Positions 1-8,997 are shown, numbered from the stretch's first letter. The stretch: DNA of 64,000 nucleotides from Balneola sp. (GCA_017643645.1 JAEPNB010000001.1:1-64000); one strand, 5' to 3'. Made by a program: numbers and translations. Notes: generated by a model not told the origin, from the letters alone.

Positions 1-67
1 TCAACAGCAATACTCCACTTCGTTCCAGATCAATAACAATTCGTTTATGATTCATTGGTTTATTCAT
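1..67 (-). CDS. 5' end of an unidentified gene, cut by the window edge
   Basis: An ATG at 65-67 on the minus strand opens a frame with no stop through to base 1 (22 codons, beginning MNKPMNHKRIVIDLERSG). It is preceded by an A-rich leader, as for many genes in this window, and by a copy of a 21-bp repeat at 73-93. A second in-frame ATG lies four codons in. Too little is visible to name a family; it may also be a chance frame. Confidence 0.35.
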   Translation of the reverse strand, partial: MNKPMNHKRIVIDLERSGVLLL

Positions 68-72
68 TTTTT

Positions 73-107
73 TTAGCGTTTTACGTGTAACACACTTTAA
101 GTGTGTT
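73..107. repeat. Direct repeat copy 1 plus adjoining hairpin
   Basis: Bases 73-93 (ttagcgttttacgtgtaaca plus c) recur exactly at 282-302. This copy runs into a perfect 7-bp inverted repeat, aacacac (89-95) and gtgtgtt (101-107), with a 5-base loop. The space between the two copies is AT-rich and I see no gene in it. Confidence 0.6.
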
Positions 108-281
108 AATATATTGTAATAAACCAACGCTTATATTGCAAATAAATTAACCGCTAACCCTCTGTTTTGCATGTATTTTAGTTAAATAACAAGTTTTTTT
201 TAGCAATAAGTATTCATCCAACTCTACAATTTTATTTTGTATTGAGACTTTAATCCATATATTTAATTGTTATTCGTTTAA

Positions 282-302
282 TTAGCGTTTTACGTGTAAC
301 AC
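282..302. repeat. Direct repeat copy 2
   Basis: Exact second copy of the 21-bp word at 73-93, with 188 bp between the copies. It lies just before a terminator-like hairpin at 308-335. The stretch 68-431 holds these two copies and the hairpins but no gene. Confidence 0.6.
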
Positions 303-307
303 TTACA

Positions 308-342
308 ATGCAGCTCTTTGAAAAAAGAGTTGCATTTTTTTT
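308..342 (+). terminator. Terminator-like hairpin
   Basis: A 12-bp stem with one G-U pair (308-319 with 324-335) and a GAAA loop, followed by a run of T. It is oriented for plus-strand transcription, but no plus-strand gene is seen before it, so it may mark the end of a lost gene or a small RNA. Confidence 0.45.
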
Positions 343-431
343 ATCTGGAAAGATTAACGCTGGTGTTGTAACGTAATTAGAGGTCTTTTGAATACTGTTT
401 GTTAACTCAGAATTATTTTTCTAGCAACTAC

Positions 432-1793
432 TTACCTCACATACACCGTCTTCGTATTCACAAACTCCCGAATTCCATACAAACCTAATTCTCTTCCATA
501 ACCGGATTGTTTGATACCACCGAAAGGTAGCCTAGGATCAGATTTAACGAAGTCATTCACAAAACAGCATCCCGCTTCCAGCTGCTCAGCGGCTAATTTT
601 TCAGCTTTTTCTATATCGGAAGAGTAAATAGAAGCTCCCAAACCGTAAATAGAATCATTCGCCACTTTTATAGCCTCTGTTTCATCTTTCACCTTAATGA
701 TGGAAGCAACAGGACCAAATAGTTCTTCGTCATAGGCAGGCATTCCTTTTGTTACATTTTCAAGAATTGTAACCGGATAAAAAGAACCTGCTGCTCCCGG
801 TTTTCCCCCGCCAAGCGTACAATTTGCTCCTGCTTGAATACTCTTTTGAACCTGATCGTGCAAACCATCTCTGAGATCTTCTCTTGCCATCGGGCCAATA
901 TCAGTAGCTTCATCAAAAGGATCACCAACCTTCTTGGTTTCCATCAGTTTTTTGAATTCCGATACAAACTCATCATATACTTCTTCAACTACCACGAACC
1001 TTTTAGCAGCGATACAACTTTGTCCACTGTTTAATAGTCTTGAATCCACACAACTTTCCGCTGCTTGTTTGATATCAGCATCAGCTAAGATTATGGACGG
1101 ATCGCTCCCTCCGAGTTCCAAAACGGTTTTCTTTAAAGCTTCCCCGGCTTGCGAAGCGACAATTTTCCCTGCTCTGGTACTTCCTGTTAATGTAACCGCT
1201 ACAATTCCATCGTGTTGAACTACCGGTTTCATGTTTTCATTTTGGACCAGAATTGTTCGAAACAGATCTGAAGATATGCCTGATCCGTGGATGATCTTTT
1301 CAATTTCCAGTGCACAACCTGTTACATTTTCCGAATGACTCAGAATTACCGCATTACCCGCCATCAATGCCGGAGCTGCAAATCTGAACAACTGCCAGAA
1401 AGGAAAATTCCACGGCATAATTGAAAGCACAGTTCCCAGAGGATTGAAAGTCACATAACTTTTTGATGCGTCTGTTTCAACAGTATCGTCAGCAAGGAAA
1501 CCCTCTGCATTCTCTGCATAGTATTCACAAACCCATGCGCATTTTTCTATCTCGCCAACTGATTGAGAAAAAGGTTTTCCCATTTCTGTTGACATCAATT
1601 TTCCCAGCCTGTCTTTATTCTCTTTCAGTAATTCACTGATCTTATTCAGGTTTACAGAACGATTTGTAAAACTTCTTTCCTTCCACTGTTTTTGAGCAAT
1701 GTTTGCTCTGTAAATGATCCCGGAAACTTCCTCAAAGCTCATTTCCGAATATTCTTTAATTACTTTTCCGGTAGCAGGATTGATGGTCTTCAT
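432..1793 (-). CDS. NAD(P)-dependent aldehyde dehydrogenase, succinate-semialdehyde-dehydrogenase-like
   Basis: 453 residues, the length of the short Sad/GabD2-type branch of the aldehyde dehydrogenase superfamily, which oxidises aldehydes such as succinate semialdehyde to acids. The cofactor/substrate motif PWNFPFW (about 126-132), the general-base region LELGGSDP and the nucleophile region NSGQSCIAAKR are all present, so the enzyme should be active. It starts with ATG after an AT-rich leader and ends with TAA. A perfect 20-bp inverted repeat separates it from the upstream dnaG, so it is probably its own transcript. The exact substrate cannot be read from sequence. Confidence 0.9.
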   Translation of the reverse strand: MKTINPATGKVIKEYSEMSFEEVSGIIYRANIAQKQWKERSFTNRSVNLNKISELLKENKDRLGKLMSTEMGKPFSQSVGEIEKCAWVCEYYAENAEGFLADDTVETDASKSYVTFNPLGTVLSIMPWNFPFWQLFRFAAPALMAGNAVILSHSENVTGCALEIEKIIHGSGISSDLFRTILVQNENMKPVVQHDGIVAVTLTGSTRAGKIVASQAGEALKKTVLELGGSDPSIILADADIKQAAESCVDSRLLNSGQSCIAAKRFVVVEEVYDEFVSEFKKLMETKKVGDPFDEATDIGPMAREDLRDGLHDQVQKSIQAGANCTLGGGKPGAAGSFYPVTILENVTKGMPAYDEELFGPVASIIKVKDETEAIKVANDSIYGLGASIYSSDIEKAEKLAAEQLEAGCCFVNDFVKSDPRLPFGGIKQSGYGRELGLYGIREFVNTKTVYVR

Positions 1794-1811
1794 TTTAACA
1801 GGCTCCGTTTT

Positions 1812-1857
1812 TAGTGTTAAGTGTTTAGTTTATGTACAAACTAAACACTTAACACTA
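1812..1857. repeat. Perfect 20-bp inverted repeat between dnaG and the dehydrogenase
   Basis: Arms 1812-1831 and 1838-1857 are exact reverse complements around a 6-base loop (atgtac). There is no T-run, so it is not a classic terminator. The arm wording (tagtgttaagtgtttagttt) is echoed weakly at 3914-3955, suggesting a dispersed family. Confidence 0.85.
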
Positions 1858-1868
1858 GTCACTAATAA

Positions 1869-3887
1869 CTAATTCCTGTCGCTTTTCATCTTATACTCGA
1901 ACTTTTTTTCATTCACAACATTCTCAGATTCGGTTGAAGGATCCGGATAATAATCATCAGAATAAGTGGTAGTCAATTTGGTGACTTTCTCCTGAATGAG
2001 CGTTTGAGAAGACATTATTTTCTTTTTCTCTTCCTGGGATTCCGATCTTCCAAATCTCTCGGATAATTCTGCTATTTTCCTCTTATAAAAAGCCAATTCC
2101 ATTGCTTTGATGGTACTTTTTGCTGTTCTGTAGGGATTTTTATCTTTTTCATATTTCAATCCCACTTTCTCCTCATGCCTCTCGCTTGGAGCATATTGTT
2201 CCAATAGAACATCGCCCACCAACCGTGGAAATGGGTCTTGTTTTCCGGAGTAGACCTGAATAGAAATCTCTTTTTCTTCTTTATAACGGTTGAGGATATC
2301 CAGATAAAAAGTCTTTAATTCTTCATCTTCAAATAGCTTTTCATTAGTAAATGAGCAAATATACTCGACCATATCACGGCCGTAAGTGATCATTAATCTG
2401 ATAAGTTCTTTCTCAAACTGAGGTTTTTTGGACGATGGAGCTTGACGACCGTCCAAAACCTTCGGGGTTTGTACTTCACCTGAAGTAATGTTGCTGTCCG
2501 TCATTCCTGTTTCATCAACAGTTCTTTGTTCCCTGAACGCTTCCCTCCTTCGATCCCTGAAATCTTCCTGCTGCTTCTGTGCCATCACTCTTTCCAGCTC
2601 AGTAAAAAGTTCCCGGTCACTCCCCTTTCGATATTGCTGAGTTTTTTGATGAAGGTGCTGAACATAGATCTGTCGCTGAATCGACTCTTTTATACTGGCA
2701 ATAGCTTGAAGAATTTCAGAAATAACTTTACCAACCTGAACGGGGTTTTTCAATCGTCCTTCTTCATCTGCTTTCAAAAGCAGAAAATCCACAAAATCTA
2801 ACGCTTCTTTATTCTTTAACTCATCGAAAGATTCTTTTCCAAATTGCTTCACAAATGAGTCCGGGTCTTCTCCATCCGGAAGCTCCAGCAACTGAACTTC
2901 CATTCCCTGGGCCAAAGCAATATCAATTCCTCTCTTCATTGCTGCCTGACCTGCGTTATCCGCATCGTAGATCATAATGATCTTCTCACCGTAACGATTC
3001 AGTATCTTCATTTGTCCGGGTGTTAATGCTGTTCCCGAACTTGCCACTACATTTTTAATACCGTGCTCATTCAAAGTGATCACATCCGTATATCCTTCAA
3101 CCAGAATCACTTCTTTATTTTTACGGATCTCATTTTTTGCAAAGTTAACCCCGTATACAACTTCACTTTTGTTGTACACTTTGGTCTGTGCAGAATTGAT
3201 ATACTTAGCTGTTTTTTCGTTTCCAAGTACTCTTCCGGCAAAAGCGATTACTTTTCCTGTGGTTCCAAAGATGGGAAACATCAATCGTCCACGAAAAGTA
3301 TCGTAAAAGCCCTCTCCCCTTTGGCTGGGTTTGATCAGATCTGCTTCAACTAAATATTCTTCTGAAATTCCTGCATTCTGTGCTGCTTTGTAAAGATCGC
3401 TCCCACCGGTTGGAGCATAACCCAATCCATATTTTTTAAAAACTTCCCGGTTATAACCACGGTTATCCAGATACTTTAATGCCTTCTCTGCATCCGGGTT
3501 TTCGATCAGATTTCTGTAGAAATAAATTCCGGCAAACTTCAGCGCGTGATAAATTCCTTCTTTCTGCTGAAGACTCTCCGACGGTTCAGAGCTTTCTTCT
3601 TCGGGGATAAAAACGCCGTAACGATCTGCGAGCTGACGAACTGCTTCTGTAAAACCGATCCCATCCTGATCCATCACAAACTTAAAAACATCACCGGATT
3701 CTCCGCATCCAAAACATTTAAAAATGCCTAATCTAGGAGTTACATTAAAAGACGGGGTCTTTTCATCATGATAAGGACACAAACCCGTGAAACCACTGCC
3801 GGAGCGCTTCAGCTTAACATAGTCGCCCACAACCTCCACTATATCAGCAGCGTCACGAACTTCCTCTTTTTTGTCGTCAGTTATCAT
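1869..3887 (-). CDS. dnaG: DNA primase DnaG
   Basis: 672 residues. It makes RNA primers at the replication fork. The N-terminal CHC2 zinc finger is intact (C37, H40, C58, C61). The TOPRIM core follows with VEGYTDV, a downstream SGTALT and the acidic YDADNAGQ motif that binds catalytic metal. The C-terminal part (about 440-640) is the variable DnaB-interacting region, here with a long charged linker, making the protein slightly longer than usual. The ATG at 3885-3887 fits the family start (MITDDKKEEVRDAADIVEVV). It is divergent from sucD, with repeats in the gap. Confidence 0.97.
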   Translation of the reverse strand: MITDDKKEEVRDAADIVEVVGDYVKLKRSGSGFTGLCPYHDEKTPSFNVTPRLGIFKCFGCGESGDVFKFVMDQDGIGFTEAVRQLADRYGVFIPEEESSEPSESLQQKEGIYHALKFAGIYFYRNLIENPDAEKALKYLDNRGYNREVFKKYGLGYAPTGGSDLYKAAQNAGISEEYLVEADLIKPSQRGEGFYDTFRGRLMFPIFGTTGKVIAFAGRVLGNEKTAKYINSAQTKVYNKSEVVYGVNFAKNEIRKNKEVILVEGYTDVITLNEHGIKNVVASSGTALTPGQMKILNRYGEKIIMIYDADNAGQAAMKRGIDIALAQGMEVQLLELPDGEDPDSFVKQFGKESFDELKNKEALDFVDFLLLKADEEGRLKNPVQVGKVISEILQAIASIKESIQRQIYVQHLHQKTQQYRKGSDRELFTELERVMAQKQQEDFRDRRREAFREQRTVDETGMTDSNITSGEVQTPKVLDGRQAPSSKKPQFEKELIRLMITYGRDMVEYICSFTNEKLFEDEELKTFYLDILNRYKEEKEISIQVYSGKQDPFPRLVGDVLLEQYAPSERHEEKVGLKYEKDKNPYRTAKSTIKAMELAFYKRKIAELSERFGRSESQEEKKKIMSSQTLIQEKVTKLTTTYSDDYYPDPSTESENVVNEKKFEYKMKSDRN

Positions 3888-3913
3888 GATTCAATTATAC
3901 GGATTTTGAATGA

Positions 3914-3955
3914 TAGTGATAAGTATTAAAGTGAATAAGTGAAACTGTATCACTA
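3914..3955. repeat. Short inverted repeat upstream of dnaG
   Basis: tagtgata (3914-3921) and tatcacta (3948-3955) form an 8-bp stem in the dnaG/sucD divergent gap. The words between them resemble the 1812-1857 repeat. It could also be an operator; no regulator is implied by the sequence. Confidence 0.4.
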
Positions 3956-4013
3956 GTTAGTACATTCAAAATAGTTTTATTGTTTTTGATATTATATCTA
4001 TCCAAGCTCATTA

Positions 4014-4051
4014 TTCGATATTCCTTGTTCAATATTGAATATTCAATATCC
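4014..4051. repeat. AATATTGAAC-type dispersed repeat, dnaG/sucD gap
   Basis: Reads attcgatattccttgttc followed by alternating aatattgaat/attcaatat words. Nearly the same string lies at 41177-41218 and related text at 41090-41110 and at the start of the ABC permease near 8975-8991. It is rich in nested inverted repeats and located between genes. Confidence 0.7.
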
Positions 4052-4123
4052 TTTAGCGCTTTCCATTGCCATGCAATGATGGTATATTCAAGCGCACAAA
4101 AATTTGAACGTTAAAGAACAAAA

Positions 4124-4999
4124 ATGAGCGTATTAGTAGGAAATGATACCCGACTGATTGTACAGGGTTTTACCGGAAGTGAAGGAAGTTTTCATGCAGG
4201 TCAAATGATCGAGTACGGAACAAATGTTGTAGGCGGAGTTACTCCGGGAAAAGGCGGGCAAACTCACTTAGATCGTCCGGTTTTTAATACAGTTGCTGAA
4301 GCTGTTGAAGAAGTTCAGGCAAATACATCTATCATTTTTGTTCCCCCTGCATTTGCAGGCGATGCTATTACTGAAGCAGCTTTTGCCGGCATCAAAGTGA
4401 TCATTTGTATTACTGAAGGAATTCCTGTAAAAGATATGATCGTAGCCAAGCAAGTTGTTAAAAACCATGGAGCAGTACTGGTTGGACCAAATTGCCCCGG
4501 ATTAATTACTCCCGGAGAAGCAAAAGTTGGGATTATGCCCGGAAGTATTTTCTCAAAAGGAACTGTTGGTTTGATTTCCAGATCAGGAACCTTGACTTAC
4601 GAAGCAGTTGATCAGTTAACCAAAGAAGGATTGGGTCAAAGCACAGCAATCGGAATTGGTGGAGATCCGGTTATAGGAACTACTCACCTTGATGCAGTTA
4701 AAATGCTTCAGGAAGATCCTGATACTGACGCTATTGTATTGATCGGTGAGATTGGTGGTTCTGCTGAAGAAGAAGCTGCTGAATATATTGCAAAGCATGT
4801 AGACAAACCTGTTGTAGCATTTATTGCGGGATCAACAGCGCCTCCGGGCCGACGTATGGGACATGCGGGTGCAATCATTTCAGGTGGTAAAGGAACAGCT
4901 CAGGAAAAGAAAAAAGCACTTGCTGCTGCGGGTATTACTGTTGTTGACAGTCCTGCAGAAATTGGCATTACGCTAAAGAAAATGCTGGAAACAGCTTAA
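4124..4999 (+). CDS. sucD: Succinyl-CoA synthetase (succinate-CoA ligase) alpha subunit
   Basis: 291 residues, typical for the alpha subunit. With the beta subunit (sucC, not in the window) it interconverts succinyl-CoA and succinate with ATP or GTP formation in the TCA cycle. The N-terminal CoA-binding Rossmann region includes [11 protein letters not shown]. The phosphohistidine lies in [12 protein letters not shown] (His247), and the GPNCPG motif is present. The A-rich leader before ATG is typical of this group. It is monocistronic: the gene is followed by a dispersed hairpin and a clear terminator. sucC appears unlinked. Confidence 0.96.
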   Translation: MSVLVGNDTRLIVQGFTGSEGSFHAGQMIEYGTNVVGGVTPGKGGQTHLDRPVFNTVAEAVEEVQANTSIIFVPPAFAGDAITEAAFAGIKVIICITEGIPVKDMIVAKQVVKNHGAVLVGPNCPGLITPGEAKVGIMPGSIFSKGTVGLISRSGTLTYEAVDQLTKEGLGQSTAIGIGGDPVIGTTHLDAVKMLQEDPDTDAIVLIGEIGGSAEEEAAEYIAKHVDKPVVAFIAGSTAPPGRRMGHAGAIISGGKGTAQEKKKALAAAGITVVDSPAEIGITLKKMLETA

Positions 5000-5008
5000 G
5001 ATTGTTTC

Positions 5009-5065
5009 GCCACTAAATCACAAAAACACTAAATAGTAACTTTCGTGATTTAGTGTTTACGTGGC
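5009..5065. repeat. CACTAAATCAC-type inverted repeat after sucD
   Basis: cactaaatcac (5011-5021) pairs exactly with gtgatttagtg (5045-5055), with outer gccac/gtggc arms (5009-5013, 5061-5065). There is no T-run of its own. It is a separate family from the terminator that follows. Confidence 0.7.
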
Positions 5066-5076
5066 AACTATATTCA

Positions 5077-5108
5077 AACCTCCGCTCGAAAGAGTTGGAG
5101 GTTTTTTT
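5077..5108 (+). terminator. Rho-independent terminator of sucD
   Basis: aacctcc pairs with ggaggtt with an inner ctc/gag stem and GAAA loop, followed by seven T. It lies 78 bp after the sucD stop. Confidence 0.85.
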
Positions 5109-5195
5109 ATTTAAGTAAACTGTTAAAAAAAGTTACCTGCTTCTCCCCTTACGGTTTTCTTGGATATATTCTCGCCAACTAATTTATTAATCTTA

Positions 5196-6758
5196 ATGAG
5201 GGTGAAAGTGAAAAGAACACTTAAACTATTTATGGCGATTTTTGTGCTTAGCAGTACAATAACCGTTGCACAAACTACTGAAGAAGTAGTTGATATGATC
5301 GTAAAAGAAGCTAATGAAAATTCACATCTTGAAAAACTGGCTCATGAACTTCTGGACGTTATCGGGCCGCGCTTGGTTGGTACTCCGCAACAATTAAAAG
5401 CTCACAACTGGGCAGTAGATACATTTAATGAGTGGGGAATTGAAGCAGAGAAACAACAATTTGGAGAATGGCGCGGATGGGAACGTGGAATTACACATGT
5501 AGATCTGACGCATCCTCGTACTGTAAGTATGGAAGGAATGATCTTAGCCTGGAGCCCCGGAACAAAAAAGAACGGTGTTGAGGCTGAAACAGTAATTATT
5601 CCTGAAGTTGAAAATAAGGAAGAATTTGAAGCCTGGCTGAAGAATGTGAAAGGTAAATATGTACTGGTTTCCATGCATCAGCCAACCGGGCGACCTGACT
5701 ATAACTGGGAAGAATTTGCTACAGAAGAATCTTTTGAGAAAATGAAGGAAGAACGTTCTGCTCAGACACAAGCATGGAGAGAGCGAATTAATAACACCGG
5801 ATACAATTCCAGAACTATCATTGCAGCACTTGAAGAAGCAGGAGCGGTAGGAATTATTCAATCCAGATGGTCATCAGGTTTTGGTGTGAATAAAATATTC
5901 AGTTCCAGTACCCAAAAAATCCCGACGGTAGATCTTTCCCTTGAAGACTACGGTTTACTTTACCGCTTAACTGAGTACGGTGATAAGCCAAAAATTCATG
6001 TAAATGCCACTTCTAAAGATCTTGGAAAAGTTGAGACTTTCAATACCATCGCAACTATTCCCGGAACTGAAAAAGCGGATGAATACATTATTCTTTCTGC
6101 TCATTTTGATTCATGGGACGGCGGAACCGGAGCTACTGATAACGGTACAGGTTCTATCACCATGATGGAAGCAGCTCGTATTCTTAAAACTGTTTATCCA
6201 AATCCTAAGAGGACCATTATTGTTGGACTCTGGGGAAGTGAAGAGCAAGGATTAAATGGTTCAAGAGCTTTTGTTGAAGATAATCCTGAAGTTGTTGAAA
6301 ACTTACAAGCACTTTTCAATCAGGATAACGGAACAGGACGTGTAGTAAGATTATCAGGACAGGGATTTCTGCATTCTTATGAATTCTTAGGACGTTGGTT
6401 AGAAGCTGTACCGAACGACATCAGCAGACATATAGAAACAACTTTCCCCGGAACTCCCGGTGGTGGTGGCTCTGACTACGCTTCTTTTATAGCTGCAGGT
6501 GCTCCCGGATTTTCTCTTAGCTCACTTAGCTGGAGTTACTGGAACTACACATGGCACACAAATCGTGACACTTATGACAAGATCGTTTTTGATGATGTAC
6601 GAAATAATGCAATTTTAACTGCGGTTCTTACATACATGGCCAGTGAAGATCCTGAGACTTTCCCAAGAGACAGAGCGGTTCTTCCAATAAGCCGAAGAAC
6701 AGGAGAGCAAATGACATGGCCAACTCCTCGTAAATCCAACCGAGATGGTGGTAACTAA
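5196..6758 (+). CDS. Secreted M28-family zinc metallopeptidase (aminopeptidase/carboxypeptidase Q-like)
   Basis: 520 residues from the ATG at 5196. The frame is open from 5160, but a signal peptide (RVKVKRTLKLFMAIFVLSS..., cut after VAQ) fits the later start. The di-zinc site is complete: AHFDSWD (His303), ATDNGTG, WGSEEQGL with the Glu pair, NQDNGTG, and the final WHTNRDT histidine. A protease-associated-like insertion occupies roughly residues 120-260, as in PGCP-type M28 enzymes. It probably trims peptides in the periplasm or outside the cell. No sorting domain is at the C-terminus. It stands alone, with a terminator on each side. Confidence 0.92.
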   Translation: MRVKVKRTLKLFMAIFVLSSTITVAQTTEEVVDMIVKEANENSHLEKLAHELLDVIGPRLVGTPQQLKAHNWAVDTFNEWGIEAEKQQFGEWRGWERGITHVDLTHPRTVSMEGMILAWSPGTKKNGVEAETVIIPEVENKEEFEAWLKNVKGKYVLVSMHQPTGRPDYNWEEFATEESFEKMKEERSAQTQAWRERINNTGYNSRTIIAALEEAGAVGIIQSRWSSGFGVNKIFSSSTQKIPTVDLSLEDYGLLYRLTEYGDKPKIHVNATSKDLGKVETFNTIATIPGTEKADEYIILSAHFDSWDGGTGATDNGTGSITMMEAARILKTVYPNPKRTIIVGLWGSEEQGLNGSRAFVEDNPEVVENLQALFNQDNGTGRVVRLSGQGFLHSYEFLGRWLEAVPNDISRHIETTFPGTPGGGGSDYASFIAAGAPGFSLSSLSWSYWNYTWHTNRDTYDKIVFDDVRNNAILTAVLTYMASEDPETFPRDRAVLPISRRTGEQMTWPTPRKSNRDGGN

Positions 6759-6787
6759 TATTAGATAAATTTATTTTTTTACTGATT

Positions 6788-6819
6788 AAAAGCCTTCTCA
6801 TTCGGGAAGGCTTTTTTTA
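6788..6819 (+). terminator. Terminator of the M28 peptidase gene
   Basis: aaaagccttc pairs with ggaaggctttt, followed by seven T. A near twin lies at 6918-6949. Confidence 0.85.
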
Positions 6820-6888
6820 TTGATCATAGGTATTACCGCAAATAACTGGATAATAAAGCAAGAAATTAGGGATATTCCCTAAAATAAA

Positions 6889-6913
6889 GATTCCGACGCA
6901 GAGCATCGGAACC
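6889..6913. repeat. Degenerate member of the GGTTCCGA hairpin family
   Basis: gattccga ... tcggaacc with one mismatch in the stem. The same 25-bp hairpin, perfect, recurs at 9904-9928, 12713-12737 and 16088-16112. Unlike those three, the minus-side T-run here is interrupted. Confidence 0.75.
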
Positions 6914-6917
6914 AGAG

Positions 6918-6949
6918 AAAAGCCTTCTTTTTGAGAAGGCTTTTTTTAT
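6918..6949 (+). terminator. Second, near-identical terminator hairpin
   Basis: agccttct pairs with agaaggct, followed by seven T. It repeats the stem of 6788-6819 about 130 bp on, with no gene between, so it may be a duplicated terminator or end an untranslated transcript. Confidence 0.65.
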
Positions 6950-6978
6950 TTTAAAACTCCTGATTAAACCATTGTGCT

Positions 6979-7464
6979 ATGTCATATAAAATTCCTCCTA
7001 AAACTTCCATTGGACATGTTCATTTGAAAGTTTCTGATCTTGATCGATCCCTTGAGTTTTATTGCGGCTTGCTGGGTTTTGAACTCATGACCACCTATGG
7101 AGATCAGGCTGCTTTTATTTCAGCCGGCGGATATCATCATCATATTGGGTTGAATACCTGGTTCAGTAAAAACGCAGAGGCTGCTCCTAAAAATAGCCCG
7201 GGATTGTTTCACACTGCAATACTCTACCCTACTAAAAAAGATCTGGCTGAAATTTTTCAACGACTGCAGGATAAAAAATATCCGATTACAGGAGCCTCTG
7301 ATCATGGTGTTTCGGAAGCTCTTTATCTCGACGATCCTGATGGCAATGGCGTTGAATTATATTGGGACAGACCCAAAGAGCAATGGCCGAAAAAGGAAGA
7401 CGGTTCAGTTGATATGTACACAAAGCCATTGGATATCAGAAGCTTACTTGCCGAGCTTGAATAG
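6979..7464 (+). CDS. VOC-family protein (glyoxalase/ring-cleaving dioxygenase fold)
   Basis: 161 residues, a single vicinal-oxygen-chelate module of two beta-alpha-beta-beta-beta units. Probable metal ligands are visible: the GHVHLKV histidine, the YHHHIG cluster, the ASDHGVSEALY histidine and the Glu of GVELYWDRP. It resembles the N-terminal half of CatE-type catechol-2,3-dioxygenases, but is half their length, so it may act as a dimer or be another VOC enzyme. Substrate unknown. The ATG at 6979 sits directly after the terminator pair. It converges with the ABC permease, leaving 6 bp between stop codons. Confidence 0.8.
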   Translation: MSYKIPPKTSIGHVHLKVSDLDRSLEFYCGLLGFELMTTYGDQAAFISAGGYHHHIGLNTWFSKNAEAAPKNSPGLFHTAILYPTKKDLAEIFQRLQDKKYPITGASDHGVSEALYLDDPDGNGVELYWDRPKEQWPKKEDGSVDMYTKPLDIRSLLAELE

Positions 7465-7470
7465 TCTTAA

Positions 7471-8991
7471 TTATTTTGTTGCCCACTTTTCAATCAGATC
7501 AAAGAAACCCTGAACAAGAAGTGCGAGCAATGCAGCCGGAATTGCTCCTTCTAAGATCAGTGCTGTACTGTCTAATCTGATTCCGGTCAGAATTGGTTGC
7601 CCGTAGCCTCCAGCACCTATCAAAGCTCCCAGTGTTGCTGTACCTACATTTATCACTGCTGAAGTTTTTATACCTGCCAATATAGTTGGTAAAGCTAATG
7701 GAAGTTCGATCTTTTTCAGGATCACAGCATTTGGCAACCCCAATGCATATGCAGATTCCATTACCGGTTCTGAAATACCCTTAATTCCTGAATGTGTATT
7801 TCTTACGATGGGCAACAAACTATACAGAAATAACGCTGCCATTGCAGGCACTGAACCGATTCCTAATAACGGAATCATAAAAACCAGTAACGCTAATGAT
7901 GGTATAGTTTGCAGTATTCCTACAAAGCCAATTATTGAGCCTTCAACCGCTTTTATTTTTGCAGCTGTTACACCAAGTGGAATCGCGATTAAAATTGCCA
8001 AACCCAGAGAAATTCCAACCAAATATAAATGCCCTAACGTATTGACAAGCAATCGGTCCCAAAGTGTATTTCTTTCAATTGTAGAATTGAGCTGAAGATT
8101 TTCTTTTAAAAATTCTGAAGCAACTTCTTCATCTGTTCTTTTATCCAATTTTACTGCCGAATTCATAGCAATCATTGTTTGCTCAGGGATTGCACTTTCA
8201 AGTTTTCCGAGCAATGTAATAGCTTCCGGGTTCGTCTTTTCCAGCTCAAGTCTATAGAGCAGAACAGCCTGATATGTCGGGAAGAAATTCTGATCATCTT
8301 TCAGAACTTTCAGATCGTAATATTCAATTTCAGCGTCAGTGGAATAGAGGTCAATTACATCGATGTTCTCAACTTCAAGTCCTCTGTATGCCAGATCGTG
8401 ATCTAAACCTGTTACATTCTCAGCCTCTATTCCATAAAACTCACTTAGTCCTTTCCAGCCGTCATTACGATCCAGAAATTCATTACTGAAACCATATCTG
8501 AGTTCAGGAACAGACCTCAGGTCAGAAATAGAATTCAAGTTTAACTCCTGAGCTTTTTCTTTATTCATCCCCAGAGCATAAGTATTATTAAAGCCCAGAG
8601 GTTTTGTTATTCCAACGCCGAAATTATTTAATGAAAACTCAAGCTCTTCAAAACTGTCTATCTCATTTTCCTGAAGTATTTCCTGAATAATAGTTCCTGT
8701 ATAATCAGGATAAACATCGATCTCTTCAGCCAGCAGCGCATTCCATAAAATTCTGGTCCCACCCAGCTGCTCGTTATACTCGGTGTTGATTCCATTCGCT
8801 TCAAAAATCTGAGAAGTTATATCACCCAGTATCACCGACTCTGTAAACAACTTACTGCCGATTTTTACAATCGGTTGAGCAATTGAAAAAGAAGTACCGA
8901 TTACAAATACAATAATAACAAGAAATAACCGAAATATACTAAACCTTATATTTGAACATTGATCATTCCATATTGGATATCGGATATTCAT
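7471..8991 (-). CDS. ABC importer: OpuBC-like substrate-binding domain fused to an OpuBB-like permease
   Basis: 506 residues. After a signal peptide (...IGTSFSIAQ) comes a quaternary-amine-type binding domain (about 27-290; KIGSKLFTESVILGDI, YPDYTGT), then a permease domain (about 300-505) with several membrane spans and the EAA loop (MESAYALGLPNAVILKKIELPLALP). Family members carry glycine betaine, choline, carnitine or ergothioneine; which one is not decidable here. The binding domain precedes the permease, the opposite of EgtU-type fusions. The first about 15 codons (NIRYPIWNDQCSNI) look like AATATTGAAC repeat text, and no other ATG precedes the signal sequence. It is co-transcribed with the ATPase 6 bp upstream. 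Confidence 0.88.
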   Translation of the reverse strand: MNIRYPIWNDQCSNIRFSIFRLFLVIIVFVIGTSFSIAQPIVKIGSKLFTESVILGDITSQIFEANGINTEYNEQLGGTRILWNALLAEEIDVYPDYTGTIIQEILQENEIDSFEELEFSLNNFGVGITKPLGFNNTYALGMNKEKAQELNLNSISDLRSVPELRYGFSNEFLDRNDGWKGLSEFYGIEAENVTGLDHDLAYRGLEVENIDVIDLYSTDAEIEYYDLKVLKDDQNFFPTYQAVLLYRLELEKTNPEAITLLGKLESAIPEQTMIAMNSAVKLDKRTDEEVASEFLKENLQLNSTIERNTLWDRLLVNTLGHLYLVGISLGLAILIAIPLGVTAAKIKAVEGSIIGFVGILQTIPSLALLVFMIPLLGIGSVPAMAALFLYSLLPIVRNTHSGIKGISEPVMESAYALGLPNAVILKKIELPLALPTILAGIKTSAVINVGTATLGALIGAGGYGQPILTGIRLDSTALILEGAIPAALLALLVQGFFDLIEKWATK

Positions 8992-8997
8992 AATAGC

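Noticed and set aside
73-302. Integron attC-like site
   Set aside because: The repeat has short inverted words but no RYYYAAC/GTTRRRY core, no integrase and no cassette series.
934-1218. 94-codon frame antisense to aldehyde dehydrogenase
   Set aside because: Shadow frame; the minus-strand gene has all family motifs.
5160-5195. Upstream start of the M28 peptidase
   Set aside because: It would put 12 residues before a good signal peptide.
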